From Cryobacterium glaciale (GTDB lineage Bacteria > Actinomycetota > Actinomycetes > Actinomycetales > Microbacteriaceae): 64,000 bases of DNA. Below are positions 23,195 through 32,127 of the stretch, one piece after another. Both the position numbers and the translations under genes were made by a program. The DNA is taken from contig NZ_SOEY01000023.1 in the NCBI RefSeq assembly GCF_004402535.1, forward strand, positions 1 through 64,000. The letters are read 5' to 3'. The notes beneath the pieces are model-generated. The model saw only the letters and a list, made by a program, of their open reading frames with translations, did not search any database and was not told the DNA's origin. Numbering within the stretch: the first letter of the stretch is position 1; each line of letters starts with the position of its first letter.

Positions 23195-23890
23195 TCACGC
23201 CAAGGCAAAGGGGAGGTCGGGCATCCACTTGTGCCAGATCTCCTGCAAACGGCCGTCGGCGATGAGAGTGGTCAACGCCCGGTCGATGTCAGCTCGCAGG
23301 GTGTGGTTGGAATGCGCCAGTCCCACGCCCCAGCGGTTGGCAGTGGGGGAGGTGAAGGCTACGTCGAAGTCCGGGTCAGCGCCGAGCGGAACGGTCACCA
23401 CGTCGTCATCGACGAACGCGTCGATCGTTCCCGCACGCAGCGCGGCGATCATGTCGCCGAACACGTCGTCGCTCGCGCCGAACTCCACCGGGATGATGCC
23501 GGCAAAGGTGTGGGCCAGGGCGAGGTTCGTGCTGTTCGCGATGGCTCCCACCCGGTAGCCGGCCAGATCATCCGGCCCCCGCGCCGGGTCGCCCGCGCGC
23601 ACCAGCACCGACTCGTTAAAGATCGCGTAGGGCTGGGTGAAGGTCACCTCGCGGGCGCGCTGTTCGGTCATGCCCTGCCCGCACCAAACGGCGTCGGCGT
23701 CGCCCGACTGCACGAGCGGAATCATGTTCTCCCAGGCGGTGAACACCCAGTGCAGGTCGAGGCCGAGTTCGGTCGCCACCAGCTGCGCCACCTCGGGCTC
23801 GTAGCCGGTGCGCTGCACACCGTCGGGGCTCAGATCGAATAGGGGGGCAGCAGCCGAGTCGATGCAGGCCAGTCGCAGAGCCGCGCTCAC
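23195..23890 (-). CDS. Amino-acid-type periplasmic-binding fold protein without signal peptide
   Basis: 231 aa, bacterial extracellular solute-binding protein family 3 (RTGYEPEVAQLVATELGLDL, FTQPYAIFNESVLVR, LQEIWHKWMPD). It begins with GTG overlapping the upstream stop (GTGA), and the domain starts immediately (SAALRLACIDS): there is no signal sequence and no lipobox. No cognate permease or ATPase lies nearby. As last gene of the P450-GS operon it may act as an intracellular binding or enzyme-like protein. A missed upstream start seems unlikely because it would lie inside the synthetase gene. Confidence 0.75.
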   Translation of the reverse strand: MSAALRLACIDSAAAPLFDLSPDGVQRTGYEPEVAQLVATELGLDLHWVFTAWENMIPLVQSGDADAVWCGQGMTEQRAREVTFTQPYAIFNESVLVRAGDPARGPDDLAGYRVGAIANSTNLALAHTFAGIIPVEFGASDDVFGDMIAALRAGTIDAFVDDDVVTVPLGADPDFDVAFTSPTANRWGVGLAHSNHTLRADIDRALTTLIADGRLQEIWHKWMPDLPFALA

Positions 23891-25293
23891 GGCAGGGTCT
23901 CCCAGTACATTGCGCGCTCCCAGTCCGTGACGACGCCCGAGAAGCGGGCCCACTCGTCTTCCTTGAGTTGAATGAAGATGTCGTGGTAGTCCGCCGGCAG
24001 GGCGGTCGACATCAGGTCGCTCAGCTGAAAGCTCTTGATGGCGTCACCCAGGTTGAGGGGCAGCTCGGTGAAGGTGACGGCGGTTCCGGGTTCGCCGAGG
24101 GGGGCCCCGGGGTCGATCCGCCGATTGATGCCATCTTCCATCGCCGCGATGAGCGCCGTGTGCGACAGGTACGGGTTGACGCTCGCGTCGGGCAGGCGGT
24201 ATTCCATGCGCCCGATCGAGGAGATGCGAATCATGCTGGCCCGGCTGTCGAGTCCCCAGGTCGCCACGCTCGGCGCAAACTGTCCGGCATCCCAGAATCG
24301 TTTGTAGGAATTCACCGTTGGCGCCATGATGGCGGTCGTCGACGCGGCATGGGTGAGCATGCCGCCCACGGCGTGCCGGCCGATCTCGCTGAGGTGCAGG
24401 TCGGTGTTGCCCGGCTCGATCAGCACATTCACGTCGCCCTGCCACAGGCTCAGGTTGTGGTGGCAGCCGTTGCCCATCTGGCCGGTGGCCGGCTTGGGCA
24501 TGAAGCTCGCCGTCACGCCCTCTTCCCTGGCCACCTGCTTGCAGATCTGGCGGTAGGTGACCAGCCGGTCCGAGGTGAGTTCGACGCGGTCGTACATCCA
24601 GTTCAGTTCGAGCTGGCCGTCGTCTTCATAGTCGCCCTCGATCATGTCGAGGCCGAAGGCCTGGGCGTAGGGCACGAGTTTCTTGTAGATCGGGCGCATC
24701 CGCTCCAGGTTTTCCACCTGGTAGGCGGGGCTGGCCCCTTCCTTCTTGATCACGTCGAGACCCGGGCCGACCCAGCTCATCTCCGGCTCGCATCCCGAAC
24801 GCACCTCGAGACCGGTGCGGGCGGTGAATTCGGCGTGCGCCCGCATCAGCAGCCCGCGGGAGTCGGTGGCGAGCGGCTGCCCGCCCACCTCGGGTAGGTG
24901 CGGCGGCTCGTAGGCGCGGCAGAACATGCGCGCCACGGAGGTGTCCCACGGCAGCACCACGAAGGTCTCCGGGTCGGGCAGCCCCACCATCTCGCGGGCG
25001 GCGATTCCTCCGCCGATGAGGTTGCCGAAACGGTCCGACTGCAGGTCGGCGACCGCGGTGCGGTGCAGCGCGATGCCCTTCGACAGGTTGCGGCGCAGGT
25101 GCCGAGCCGGCACCATCTTCGCCACCACCTTCGCGCCGATGGTGGGCAGCATGTAGTAGATGTACTCCACCCCCGCGGCGGCGATGCGCTGCTCCAGGTC
25201 GGCGACGATCCCCGGTTCCATGTTGGCCTCACGATGCCGGGCGAAAGCCTCCCGGTCGGTCAGTGCCGACGTGATCATAGTTTCAAACGTCAT
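23887..25293 (-). CDS. Glutamine-synthetase-like gamma-glutamyl-amine ligase
   Basis: 468 aa. GS-fold landmarks are intact: metal-binding SGCEPEMSW, EGDYEDDGQLELNW, the ATP/His loop NGCHHNLSLW, SYKRFWDAGQFAP and RMEYRLPDASVNPYL. Sequence differs from housekeeping GlnA and fits the PuuA/GlnA3/IpuC side of the family, which gamma-glutamylates amines. Shine-Dalgarno-like GAGAGAAC precedes the ATG. It follows P450, ferredoxin and ferredoxin reductase genes, the same order reported for mycobacterial morpholine/piperidine P450 operons, where a GS-like gene also follows. Likely substrate is an amine or amino-aldehyde or amino acid produced by ring opening. Confidence 0.85.
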   Translation of the reverse strand: MTFETMITSALTDREAFARHREANMEPGIVADLEQRIAAAGVEYIYYMLPTIGAKVVAKMVPARHLRRNLSKGIALHRTAVADLQSDRFGNLIGGGIAAREMVGLPDPETFVVLPWDTSVARMFCRAYEPPHLPEVGGQPLATDSRGLLMRAHAEFTARTGLEVRSGCEPEMSWVGPGLDVIKKEGASPAYQVENLERMRPIYKKLVPYAQAFGLDMIEGDYEDDGQLELNWMYDRVELTSDRLVTYRQICKQVAREEGVTASFMPKPATGQMGNGCHHNLSLWQGDVNVLIEPGNTDLHLSEIGRHAVGGMLTHAASTTAIMAPTVNSYKRFWDAGQFAPSVATWGLDSRASMIRISSIGRMEYRLPDASVNPYLSHTALIAAMEDGINRRIDPGAPLGEPGTAVTFTELPLNLGDAIKSFQLSDLMSTALPADYHDIFIQLKEDEWARFSGVVTDWERAMYWETLP

Positions 25294-25326
25294 TGTTCTC
25301 TCTTTTCGGGTGGGGGATGAACAGCT

Positions 25327-26526
25327 TTAGACGAGCGCCGCAATCACGAGGGTGCGGTAATGCAGTTGGCGATTGCTCGCGAGGCCCACCGTCACCACGG
25401 CCACGAGCGCATCATCGCGCAGGTAGCCCACGGCCAGGCCGTGTTGCGGCTCGTGCAGATCGCCTTCCAAAATTTGAACGGATGTTGCCGCTCGCGTCGT
25501 GCCGACACCGCACAGTCGCAGCTCGAACAGGTCGGTCCAGAAGCTGGGCAGGATCGCTGTCGCCGCGGGCGCCGGCACGCCGGCGAGGTCGGCAAGCAGG
25601 GTAGCGGCGGCCACTTTGGCCGTATCACCGGCGGTGGCCCAGTGTTCGACCCGGCGTGGCAGGCCGCCGAGCACGCTGTCGGTGAACCGGGCCACGTCGC
25701 CGACGGCGACGACGTGCGCGGCGCCGGCCACGCGCATCCGTTCGTCGCAGAGCACGCCATCGCTGAGGTCGAGGTCGTTGCCGGCGAGCCAGTCGGTGTT
25801 GGGGACCGAGCCGATGGCTTCCACAATGAGGTCAGCGCCGAGTTCGGTGCCGTCATCGAGCGTGACGCCGCCACACTGGTTCGCCGCGGCGGTGAGCAGC
25901 CCGACGACCCGACGGCCCGACGAGAATCGCACGCCGCGGGAGAGCAGAAAGCTGCGCATTGACTGGCTGAGCTCACGGCCGAGGGATCGCTCCATCGGGC
26001 CGGTCGCACCTTCGATCACGGTGACGTCGCAGCCGAGTGTGGTTGCGGTGGCCGCTACCTCGCAGCCGATGAATCCCGCCCCGACCACGACCACTCTGGT
26101 TCCCGGCACCAGACGTGCACGCAGGGCGAGCGCGTCGTCGAGGGTGCGAACGACGAACCGTGAACCCGTCGGAGAGCTGATATAGAGCCGTCGGGCGCGC
26201 AGCCCGGTGGCCACGACGAGCCCGTCGTAGGCGAGTACCTCGCCGGTATCGAGCTGCACGGTCTGGTTCGCGAGGTCGCTTGCGACCACCCTCACGCCGA
26301 GTGACCAGTCGACATCGGCCACGGAGCTGCGCTGGCGAAATGCCAGCTGTTCGTGCGCGTCGGTCGCGGAGAAGTCTGCCGCCAGAATGGCTTTCGACAG
26401 GGGCGGGCGGTTGTAGGGAAGGTGGGTCTCGTCGCCCACCACCCGCAGTGGGCCGGAGTAGCCGCGCGCCCGTAGTTGCTCGGCGGCACGCAACCCGCCC
26501 AGCGACCCACCGACCACGACGATCAT
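25327..26526 (-). CDS. FAD-dependent ferredoxin reductase
   Basis: 399 aa. Passes electrons from NAD(P)H to the adjacent ferredoxin. FAD site VVVGGSLGGLRAAE at the N-terminus, the family segment LPYNRPPLSK near 40, the NAD(P)H site VVVVGAGFIGCEVAA near 145, and the second FAD contact VVAVGDVARF near 275; a C-terminal reductase domain follows. Starts six bases after the ferredoxin stop, so the two are made together. Typical partner in class I P450 systems. Confidence 0.92.
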   Translation of the reverse strand: MIVVVGGSLGGLRAAEQLRARGYSGPLRVVGDETHLPYNRPPLSKAILAADFSATDAHEQLAFRQRSSVADVDWSLGVRVVASDLANQTVQLDTGEVLAYDGLVVATGLRARRLYISSPTGSRFVVRTLDDALALRARLVPGTRVVVVGAGFIGCEVAATATTLGCDVTVIEGATGPMERSLGRELSQSMRSFLLSRGVRFSSGRRVVGLLTAAANQCGGVTLDDGTELGADLIVEAIGSVPNTDWLAGNDLDLSDGVLCDERMRVAGAAHVVAVGDVARFTDSVLGGLPRRVEHWATAGDTAKVAAATLLADLAGVPAPAATAILPSFWTDLFELRLCGVGTTRAATSVQILEGDLHEPQHGLAVGYLRDDALVAVVTVGLASNRQLHYRTLVIAALV

Positions 26527-26532
26527 GGCCGG

Positions 26533-26727
26533 CTACCCCTCGTTCAGAATGAAGATGGCCTGCACGGGGCAGACGTCGATGGCATCCTCCACGTCATTGT
26601 GCAGGGCGTCGTCGACGACCTCGTCGTACTCCAAAATACCTTCCGTGTTCATGCGAAAAACATCGGGCGCAGAAATCGCGCACTGCCCGTGGTTATCGCA
26701 GAGTGTGCGATCGACGAAAATATTCAT
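26533..26727 (-). CDS. [3Fe-4S] ferredoxin for P450
   Basis: 64 aa. Cys10, Cys16 and Cys53 (CDNHGQC ... CP) provide three cluster ligands, with a non-cysteine in the position of the fourth, the pattern of [3Fe-4S] ferredoxins that serve actinobacterial cytochromes P450. APDVF after the second Cys and the acidic C-terminal helix are also typical. Encoded between the P450 and its reductase. Confidence 0.92.
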   Translation of the reverse strand: MNIFVDRTLCDNHGQCAISAPDVFRMNTEGILEYDEVVDDALHNDVEDAIDVCPVQAIFILNEG

Positions 26728-26752
26728 CGGTACTCCTATCTAGTTGTGCGGC

Positions 26753-27949
26753 TCAGGGGGCGGGGGTGAAGCTCAGGGGTAGGCGTACCGGACCGGTGTT
26801 ACCCGAGTCGGGCATCCACTCTTCGACGCCGTCGATCCGCACGTTGCGCAGGCGCCGAGCCAGCAGCGGCAGTGCCACGCCCATATCGGCCTTAGCCACG
26901 AAATGGCCGAGGCAGTGATGCACGCCACCGCCGAAGCCGTAGTGCGGAGCGTGCTCACCGAGCAGATTCATCTCGGGATCAGGAAACGCGAGGGGATCGG
27001 TGCCGGAGACCTGGGTGAACAGGTGCACCGTGGTTCCGCCGGCGATAAACAGGTCGTTGTAGGTGAAGTCGGCCACGGCTTCGCGGGTGACCCAGGTGGT
27101 GGTCGGATTGGTGCGCAGCACCTCGTCCACCGCTTTGCGGCCCAGGTCGGGGCGCTGCCCGAGCAGGTCCCATTGCTCCGGGTTGTGCACGAAGGACTGC
27201 AGGGCCAGGCCCAGCTGGTTGCGGGTCGTGTCCATGCCGCCGAAGATCAAAAGCACGATGGCGTTCCGCAGTTCGGCGTCACTGAGGCTGTCACCGTCAC
27301 GGTTGGCCACAACCAGGCGGGTGATGAAGTCGTCGCCGGGCGCGGCACGGCGATCCACGATCAGGGCTTCGGCGTAGGCATACAGCTCGGCCAGGGCCGC
27401 TTCCACCTGCTCGAGGTCGCGCTTGATGTGCACGCCGAGGGCCAGGCCCACCGTCGACGCGAGACGCGCAATTGTCGGCCATTCGGTTTCGGGAATGCCG
27501 AGCAGAATGCAGAGCACCCGGGTGGCGTAGGGCTCGGCGAAATCTCGCACGAACTCGCAGTGCCCGTCAGCCACGAAGTTGTTCACGAGTTCCTCGGCCA
27601 GGGCCTCGAATCGAACGATCAAAGGTTCGATGTGTCGCGGCGAGAAGGCCGGGTTCACCAGTCGGCGAATGCGATGGTGGTCTTCACCCTCGAGAACCAG
27701 CAGATTCTCCGTCCACCAGTCAAAGAACAGCCCGCCGTGCACACCGTTGTGTTCGGGCCATTGGGCACTGCCCTGCTTGAGGCGCTGGTCCTTGAGCAGA
27801 TGACTCACCTCGTTGTACCGCAGAACGGCGACTCCGTAGTTGGTGCGGGCGAACCAGCTCTGCGATCGGGCGGCGCGCACGGCCTCGGAGTGCATGGCGA
27901 ACGTACTGTCAGAAATATCGAAATAGGGAGCGGGTGCGACCGTGCTCAT
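26753..27949 (-). CDS. Cytochrome P450 (possible cyclic-amine hydroxylase)
   Basis: 398 aa. I-helix GGMDTT (237-242), ExxR motif EVLR (276-279), and heme-binding FGGGVHHCLGH with Cys346. ATG at 27949 is preferred over the upstream ATG (27967) because GGAG lies five bases before it. First gene of a five-gene operon that supplies its own ferredoxin and reductase. Family is certain; substrate is inferred from the operon layout, which resembles CYP151-type morpholine/pyrrolidine/piperidine operons. A hydroxylation at the ring carbon next to nitrogen would open the ring. Confidence 0.93.
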   Translation of the reverse strand: MSTVAPAPYFDISDSTFAMHSEAVRAARSQSWFARTNYGVAVLRYNEVSHLLKDQRLKQGSAQWPEHNGVHGGLFFDWWTENLLVLEGEDHHRIRRLVNPAFSPRHIEPLIVRFEALAEELVNNFVADGHCEFVRDFAEPYATRVLCILLGIPETEWPTIARLASTVGLALGVHIKRDLEQVEAALAELYAYAEALIVDRRAAPGDDFITRLVVANRDGDSLSDAELRNAIVLLIFGGMDTTRNQLGLALQSFVHNPEQWDLLGQRPDLGRKAVDEVLRTNPTTTWVTREAVADFTYNDLFIAGGTTVHLFTQVSGTDPLAFPDPEMNLLGEHAPHYGFGGGVHHCLGHFVAKADMGVALPLLARRLRNVRIDGVEEWMPDSGNTGPVRLPLSFTPAP

Positions 27950-28196
27950 CAGAACTCCTTTGTTCATAAAAACCTCAATAGTGAATGTTTACACGATGCT
28001 GAGCGGATGGTCAAACCAATTTTTCGAGATCACTCGCCGTAACAACTGCATAATTCAGTGATCCAGAGGCAATTTGCGTATTCCTCTAGTGCAGAGGTAT
28101 TGCTGTGCACTAGCGTGACGACATTGCAGAAACTTGGACGCCAATCAGAGCCGACTGGCACACATCCCGTTTCTGAAACTGACTTGAAAGGTCGCA
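27950..28196. promoter_or_regulatory. Divergent promoter region, P450 operon / APC permease
   Basis: AT-richer 247-bp region driving both operons. It contains the inverted repeat CCTCT-AGTGC-AGAGG at 28083-28097 and a TGCACTAG sequence at 28106, whose AGTGC/GCACT units also occur within the first repeat. These are reasonable operator candidates for the GntR regulator of the island. Confidence 0.45.
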
Positions 28197-29690
28197 ATGA
28201 CAATCAAGAGCCCCCCGGTAGCCAGCCTTGGAGATGCCGAGCATCTCGCTGTTCTCGGCTACGAAGGTACCTACCACCGCTCGATGTCCCTCTGGGGAAA
28301 CATCGCGTTGGGTTTCACCTACCTGTCGCCGCTTGTGGCGGTCTATTCCCTCTTCGCCTACTCGCTGAGCATCGGCGGCCCACCCTCCGTGTTCTGGATT
28401 CTCATCGTGGGAGCCGGGCAGCTGTTGGTCGCCCTCGTCATGGGTGAGGTGGTGTCGCAGTTTCCGATCGCCGGCGGCATCTATCCGTGGTCCCGGCGTC
28501 TGTGGGGCAAGCGCTATGCCTGGATGGCGGCCTGGATCTACGTCTGGGCCATGATCGTCACGATCACCTCGGTGGCCGAATACGGCACCGGGTTCGTCTC
28601 GAGCCTGATCGGTCTGCCGGTGACGCCCGAGACGACACTGTTCGTGGCAATAGGGCTGCTGCTGCTCGCTTTGCTGCTCAACCTCGGGGGTACCAAGGTG
28701 ATGACGCGGGTAGCGCGCATCGGCCTCGCGGCCGAGCTCACCGGCGTCGTGGCCCTGGGCCTCTACTTGCTGATCTTTCAGCGCAAGAACGACTTCAGCG
28801 TCTTCTTCGACTCCTTCGGCAAGGGCGACGGCAACTACCTGTCGGCCTTTGTCGGAGCTGCCCTGGTGGGCCTGTTCATGTTCTACGGCTTCGAGGCCTG
28901 CGGCGATGTCGCCGAAGAGGTCGCTGATCCGTCCCGTCGCGTTCCGCGCGCTATGTACCTCACCATCTTCGTCGGCGGCATCTCGGCGCTGCTCTCCTAC
29001 GTCGGCTATGTGCTGGCCGCCCCCGACCTCGCGTCCATCGTCAGCGGCGAGAACGCCGACCCGATTCCCGGCATTCTCGAGTCGTCCATAGGCGTGGTCG
29101 GCGCGAAAGTCTTCCTCGTCGTCGCCTGCATGGCGTTCATCTCCTGCGTGCTGAGCCTGCAAGCCGCTGCGAGCCGTTTGCTGCACTCGTTTGCTCGCGA
29201 TGGAATGCTGCCCGGCAGCGCCTGGCTGTCGAAGATCTCGCCGCGCTCGCAGGTGCCGCGCAACGCCCTGCTCGTGGCGAGCATCGTGCCCATGCTGATT
29301 TGCGTCGTGGTCTACGTGCGGCCGGAATCGCTCTTCCAGGTAACGGCATTCGCCGTCCTGGGCATCTACATCGCCTTTCAGGCCGTCGTGCTCGCCGCAC
29401 TGCGCCAACGTTTCCGGGGTTGGAAGCCGGCCGGCCCATTCCACCTTGGTCGCCTGGGCTTCGTGGTCAATATCGGTGCCCTGATCTACGGCATCATTGC
29501 CATCGGTCTGCTCCTCACGCCAGGATCATCCGGTGACTTCGTCGCCGACTACATCGCGTGGATCGGGCTCGGCGTGGTCGTGATCATCGGCGGGCTCTAC
29601 CTGTTCATCGCCCGACCCGACCGCAAATCCACTGCCCCCGACGGCGACGCCATCGAGGTCGCGAACAAGATTCGCGCCCACGCCGGCTGA
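28197..29690 (+). CDS. APC-superfamily amino acid/amine permease
   Basis: 497 aa with about 12 hydrophobic segments. The N-terminal LGYEGTYHRSMSLWGNIALGF and GEVVSQFPIAGGIYPWSRR are characteristic of the amino acid/choline/GABA transporter branch of APC carriers. GAAAGG lies before the ATG. Divergent from the P450 operon and most likely its substrate importer (GABA, an amine or a polyamine). No signal peptide and no extra domains. Confidence 0.9.
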   Translation: MTIKSPPVASLGDAEHLAVLGYEGTYHRSMSLWGNIALGFTYLSPLVAVYSLFAYSLSIGGPPSVFWILIVGAGQLLVALVMGEVVSQFPIAGGIYPWSRRLWGKRYAWMAAWIYVWAMIVTITSVAEYGTGFVSSLIGLPVTPETTLFVAIGLLLLALLLNLGGTKVMTRVARIGLAAELTGVVALGLYLLIFQRKNDFSVFFDSFGKGDGNYLSAFVGAALVGLFMFYGFEACGDVAEEVADPSRRVPRAMYLTIFVGGISALLSYVGYVLAAPDLASIVSGENADPIPGILESSIGVVGAKVFLVVACMAFISCVLSLQAAASRLLHSFARDGMLPGSAWLSKISPRSQVPRNALLVASIVPMLICVVVYVRPESLFQVTAFAVLGIYIAFQAVVLAALRQRFRGWKPAGPFHLGRLGFVVNIGALIYGIIAIGLLLTPGSSGDFVADYIAWIGLGVVVIIGGLYLFIARPDRKSTAPDGDAIEVANKIRAHAG

Positions 29691-29700
29691 TCCCGCCCGC

Positions 29701-29982
29701 CGCGCTGGTCGAGGCGCGAGCCCCTTGCCGCGCTGGTCGAGGCGCGAGCCCCTTGCCGCGCTGGTCGAGGCGCGAGCCCCTTGCCGCGCTGGTCGAGGCG
29801 CGAGGAACGAGCGATCGAGACCCTTCCCGTTCGCCGAGACTGTGATCTCGATCGCTCGCAAGCTCGCGCCTCGATCGGCGGATGCCTCGATCGGCGGATG
29901 CCTCGATCGACGGATGCCTCGATCGACGGATGCCTCGATCGGCGGATGCCTCGATCGACGAGTGCCTCGATCGACGAATGCC
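29701..29982. repeat. REP-like palindrome with both arms tandemly expanded
   Basis: The left arm CGCGCTGGTCGAGGCGCGAG is repeated as three perfect 28-bp units (29701-29784) before a fourth, full arm ending GAGCGATCGAGAC. The right arm (GATCTCGATCGCTCGCAAG...) continues into seven 16-bp units TCGATCGGCGGATGCC (29871-29982) with one to three substitutions each. The interval 29691-30049 holds no gene; translation in any frame gives only repeat peptides. It separates the permease from the convergent RCC1 gene and may fold into a terminator. Confidence 0.92.
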
Positions 29983-30049
29983 TGCTCACAAACTCGGATG
30001 CCCCCACGAGCGAAGCAGAGACCGCCACGACGGCCGCTTCTCGCCGTAT

Positions 30050-31948
30050 TTACGCGACTACACGCCGCCGCAAGCAGAGCGCCAGACCGAGCACGAGCAG
30101 CATTCCGCCGGCGAGCACCCCGGGTGCCGGGTTTGATCCGGCCTGAGCCAGAACTGCGGTCTGCTCAACCGAAGTAGCCGCCTGCTCCGCCGCCTTCTGC
30201 GCCGCCGCCAGCGCTGCCGCGACCCCCACCGGGTCCGACAGCTCGATCGCGACGGTCGACGTCAGCCCGCCGAACGTTCCAGTTAGCGTGTGCACCGACG
30301 CGTGCGTGAATCGAACGGTGGCGCCGTCGATGACATCCGAGGCCCAGTCGCTCGTGAACACGGCCTGCGACGCGAGGTCGCCGGTCTCGTTGCCGTAGGC
30401 ATCCGTTCCGTTGAGGGACAGCGTGATGGTGTCATCGACGATGGCCGTCATAGACGACGACGCGAGTTCGACGGCCGAGGTGGCCGACGCGGCAATCTCG
30501 ACGTCAAACGAGGTGCTGACCGATCCCACGGTGACGGTCACGGTGCGCACGCCAGCCTTATAGAAGGTAATGGTGTCGCCGTCGATGACATCCGCAAAGT
30601 CGGACCCCACGAGCGACGTCGTGTACGAGGCCGCGACCGAGGTCGCGTTGCCGAACGCGTCCTCACCCGCAACCGCGAAAGTCAGCGGCTGCCCGGCGAT
30701 GGACACGAACCCCACCTCTGGTGGCGTCACCACGAGTTCGGCCAAAGCTCCCGCGGTGACCACGAAAGTGTGAGTTGTCCCGTTCGTTGAGCGGATGCCG
30801 CTGGTCGCGACGACCTGCACGTCATACTCGCCGACCTCGGTGATCGTGCCGGCGAGCAGCCCACCGGAGGTGAGGGTCAGCCCGGACGGCAGCGGGTTTG
30901 CGGAGACGAATGTCGCGGCGTTCTCGGTGGCGAATTGGTACGAGACCGGCGACCCGGCGACCAGGCCGAGAGACGGGGCGTCTGCCGTGAAGGCGGGGAC
31001 ATCCGCTACCAGTGCCAGCGCGTGGCTGTACCCGCCGGCGAGGGCGATGACGCCGTTGAGGCCGTCGGGCACCACGCCGGGGTTTGAACCCCAGGTTCGC
31101 ACTGTGCCGTCACGGGTCAACGCCATCGAATAGTAGTTTCCGGCGGCGATGGCCACAACTTCCGGCAGGTCTGCCGGCACGGTAGTAGCGCCGGTCGACG
31201 CGAGGCCCCAGGACACAATGGTTCCGGCTTCGGTCAACGCGAGGGAGTGGTGCTCGCCGGTCGCGACGGCCGTCACACCGGTCAAGCCCGACGGTACCGC
31301 GAGCTGGTCATAGTCGTTGTTTCCCCAAACAACAGTTGTGCCCGCTCCGGTGAGCGCGACTGTGTGGTAACCGCCGGCCGAGATGGCGGTCACCCCGGTC
31401 AGGCCGTTGGGAACGTTCAGCTGCCCGTAGCTGTTGTTGCCCCAGGCGACGACCGTGCCGTCGCTCTTCAACGCCACATTGAACCACAGGCCGCTCGCGA
31501 TTGCCGTCACATCAACGAGCCCGGTGGGAACGTTGCTCTGACCGAAGTCGTTGCTGCCCCAGGCAACGACGGTGCCGTCGCTCTTCAACGCGAGCGAGTG
31601 ATTGAGGCGCGCCGAGATGGCGGTCACGTCGGTCAGGCCCGTGGGTACGGTACTCTGACCCTCGCCGTTGGAGCCCCAGGCCACCACGGTGCCGCCAGCG
31701 GTCAGCGCGAGTGAGTGATTACTCCCCGCCGCAATGGCGGTCACGTCGGTCAAATCGGTCGGCTGGTCTTGTTGGCCGTCCCAGTTCCCGCCCCAGCCTG
31801 TGACTGTCCCGCTCTCCCCGGTCGGCACGCCCACTGGCGCGGCCGCCGCCGTCTGCAGGCCCGTTCCCATCAGCAGAGCGGATGCGACGGCGCTCGCCAC
31901 CAGGAACCGCCCCACCGCCGCGCGGCGCCGAACCCTCATTCGCGACAT
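30050..31948 (-). CDS. Surface RCC1-repeat protein with Ig-like modules
   Basis: 632 aa from the ATG at 31948; the frame is open to 32014 but without a better start. After a signal peptide (about residues 1-37) come seven or so RCC1 repeats of roughly 40 residues (consensus VTAIAAGxxHSLALTxxGTVVAWGSN), probably a seven-bladed propeller. An Ig/He_PIG-like module (LPSGLTLTSGGLLAGT) and two further beta-rich modules follow. The C-terminus has an Ala/Gln helix, then a hydrophobic segment and the tail RRRVVA, i.e. membrane or sortase-like anchoring. Bacterial RCC1 surface proteins often mediate adhesion; the ligand here is unknown. Confidence 0.8.
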   Translation of the reverse strand: MSRMRVRRRAAVGRFLVASAVASALLMGTGLQTAAAAPVGVPTGESGTVTGWGGNWDGQQDQPTDLTDVTAIAAGSNHSLALTAGGTVVAWGSNGEGQSTVPTGLTDVTAISARLNHSLALKSDGTVVAWGSNDFGQSNVPTGLVDVTAIASGLWFNVALKSDGTVVAWGNNSYGQLNVPNGLTGVTAISAGGYHTVALTGAGTTVVWGNNDYDQLAVPSGLTGVTAVATGEHHSLALTEAGTIVSWGLASTGATTVPADLPEVVAIAAGNYYSMALTRDGTVRTWGSNPGVVPDGLNGVIALAGGYSHALALVADVPAFTADAPSLGLVAGSPVSYQFATENAATFVSANPLPSGLTLTSGGLLAGTITEVGEYDVQVVATSGIRSTNGTTHTFVVTAGALAELVVTPPEVGFVSIAGQPLTFAVAGEDAFGNATSVAASYTTSLVGSDFADVIDGDTITFYKAGVRTVTVTVGSVSTSFDVEIAASATSAVELASSSMTAIVDDTITLSLNGTDAYGNETGDLASQAVFTSDWASDVIDGATVRFTHASVHTLTGTFGGLTSTVAIELSDPVGVAAALAAAQKAAEQAATSVEQTAVLAQAGSNPAPGVLAGGMLLVLGLALCLRRRVVA

Positions 31949-32127
31949 TAAAAAGGCAGCAGACAATGGAACCCCCGAGTTGGTGAACCTGACGATATGG
32001 CCGCCGGCTGGCATCCGTTGTCAGTAGTTTTTCGGCACACGCCGAAATTCAATCCTACGAGGACGTATGCCCATTTACCCCGTGACGGCCACACGGGGGG
32101 TGCGCTGCGCCGCCGCTTGCACGCTAT

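Noticed and set aside
28110..29444. 444-codon minus-strand frame opposite the APC permease
   Set aside because: Low-complexity charged peptide mirroring a membrane protein on the other strand; no ribosome site or family signature.
29871..29982. CRISPR array suggested by regular 16-bp repeats
   Set aside because: Units are head to tail with no spacers and are an expanded arm of a REP-like palindrome; no cas genes nearby.
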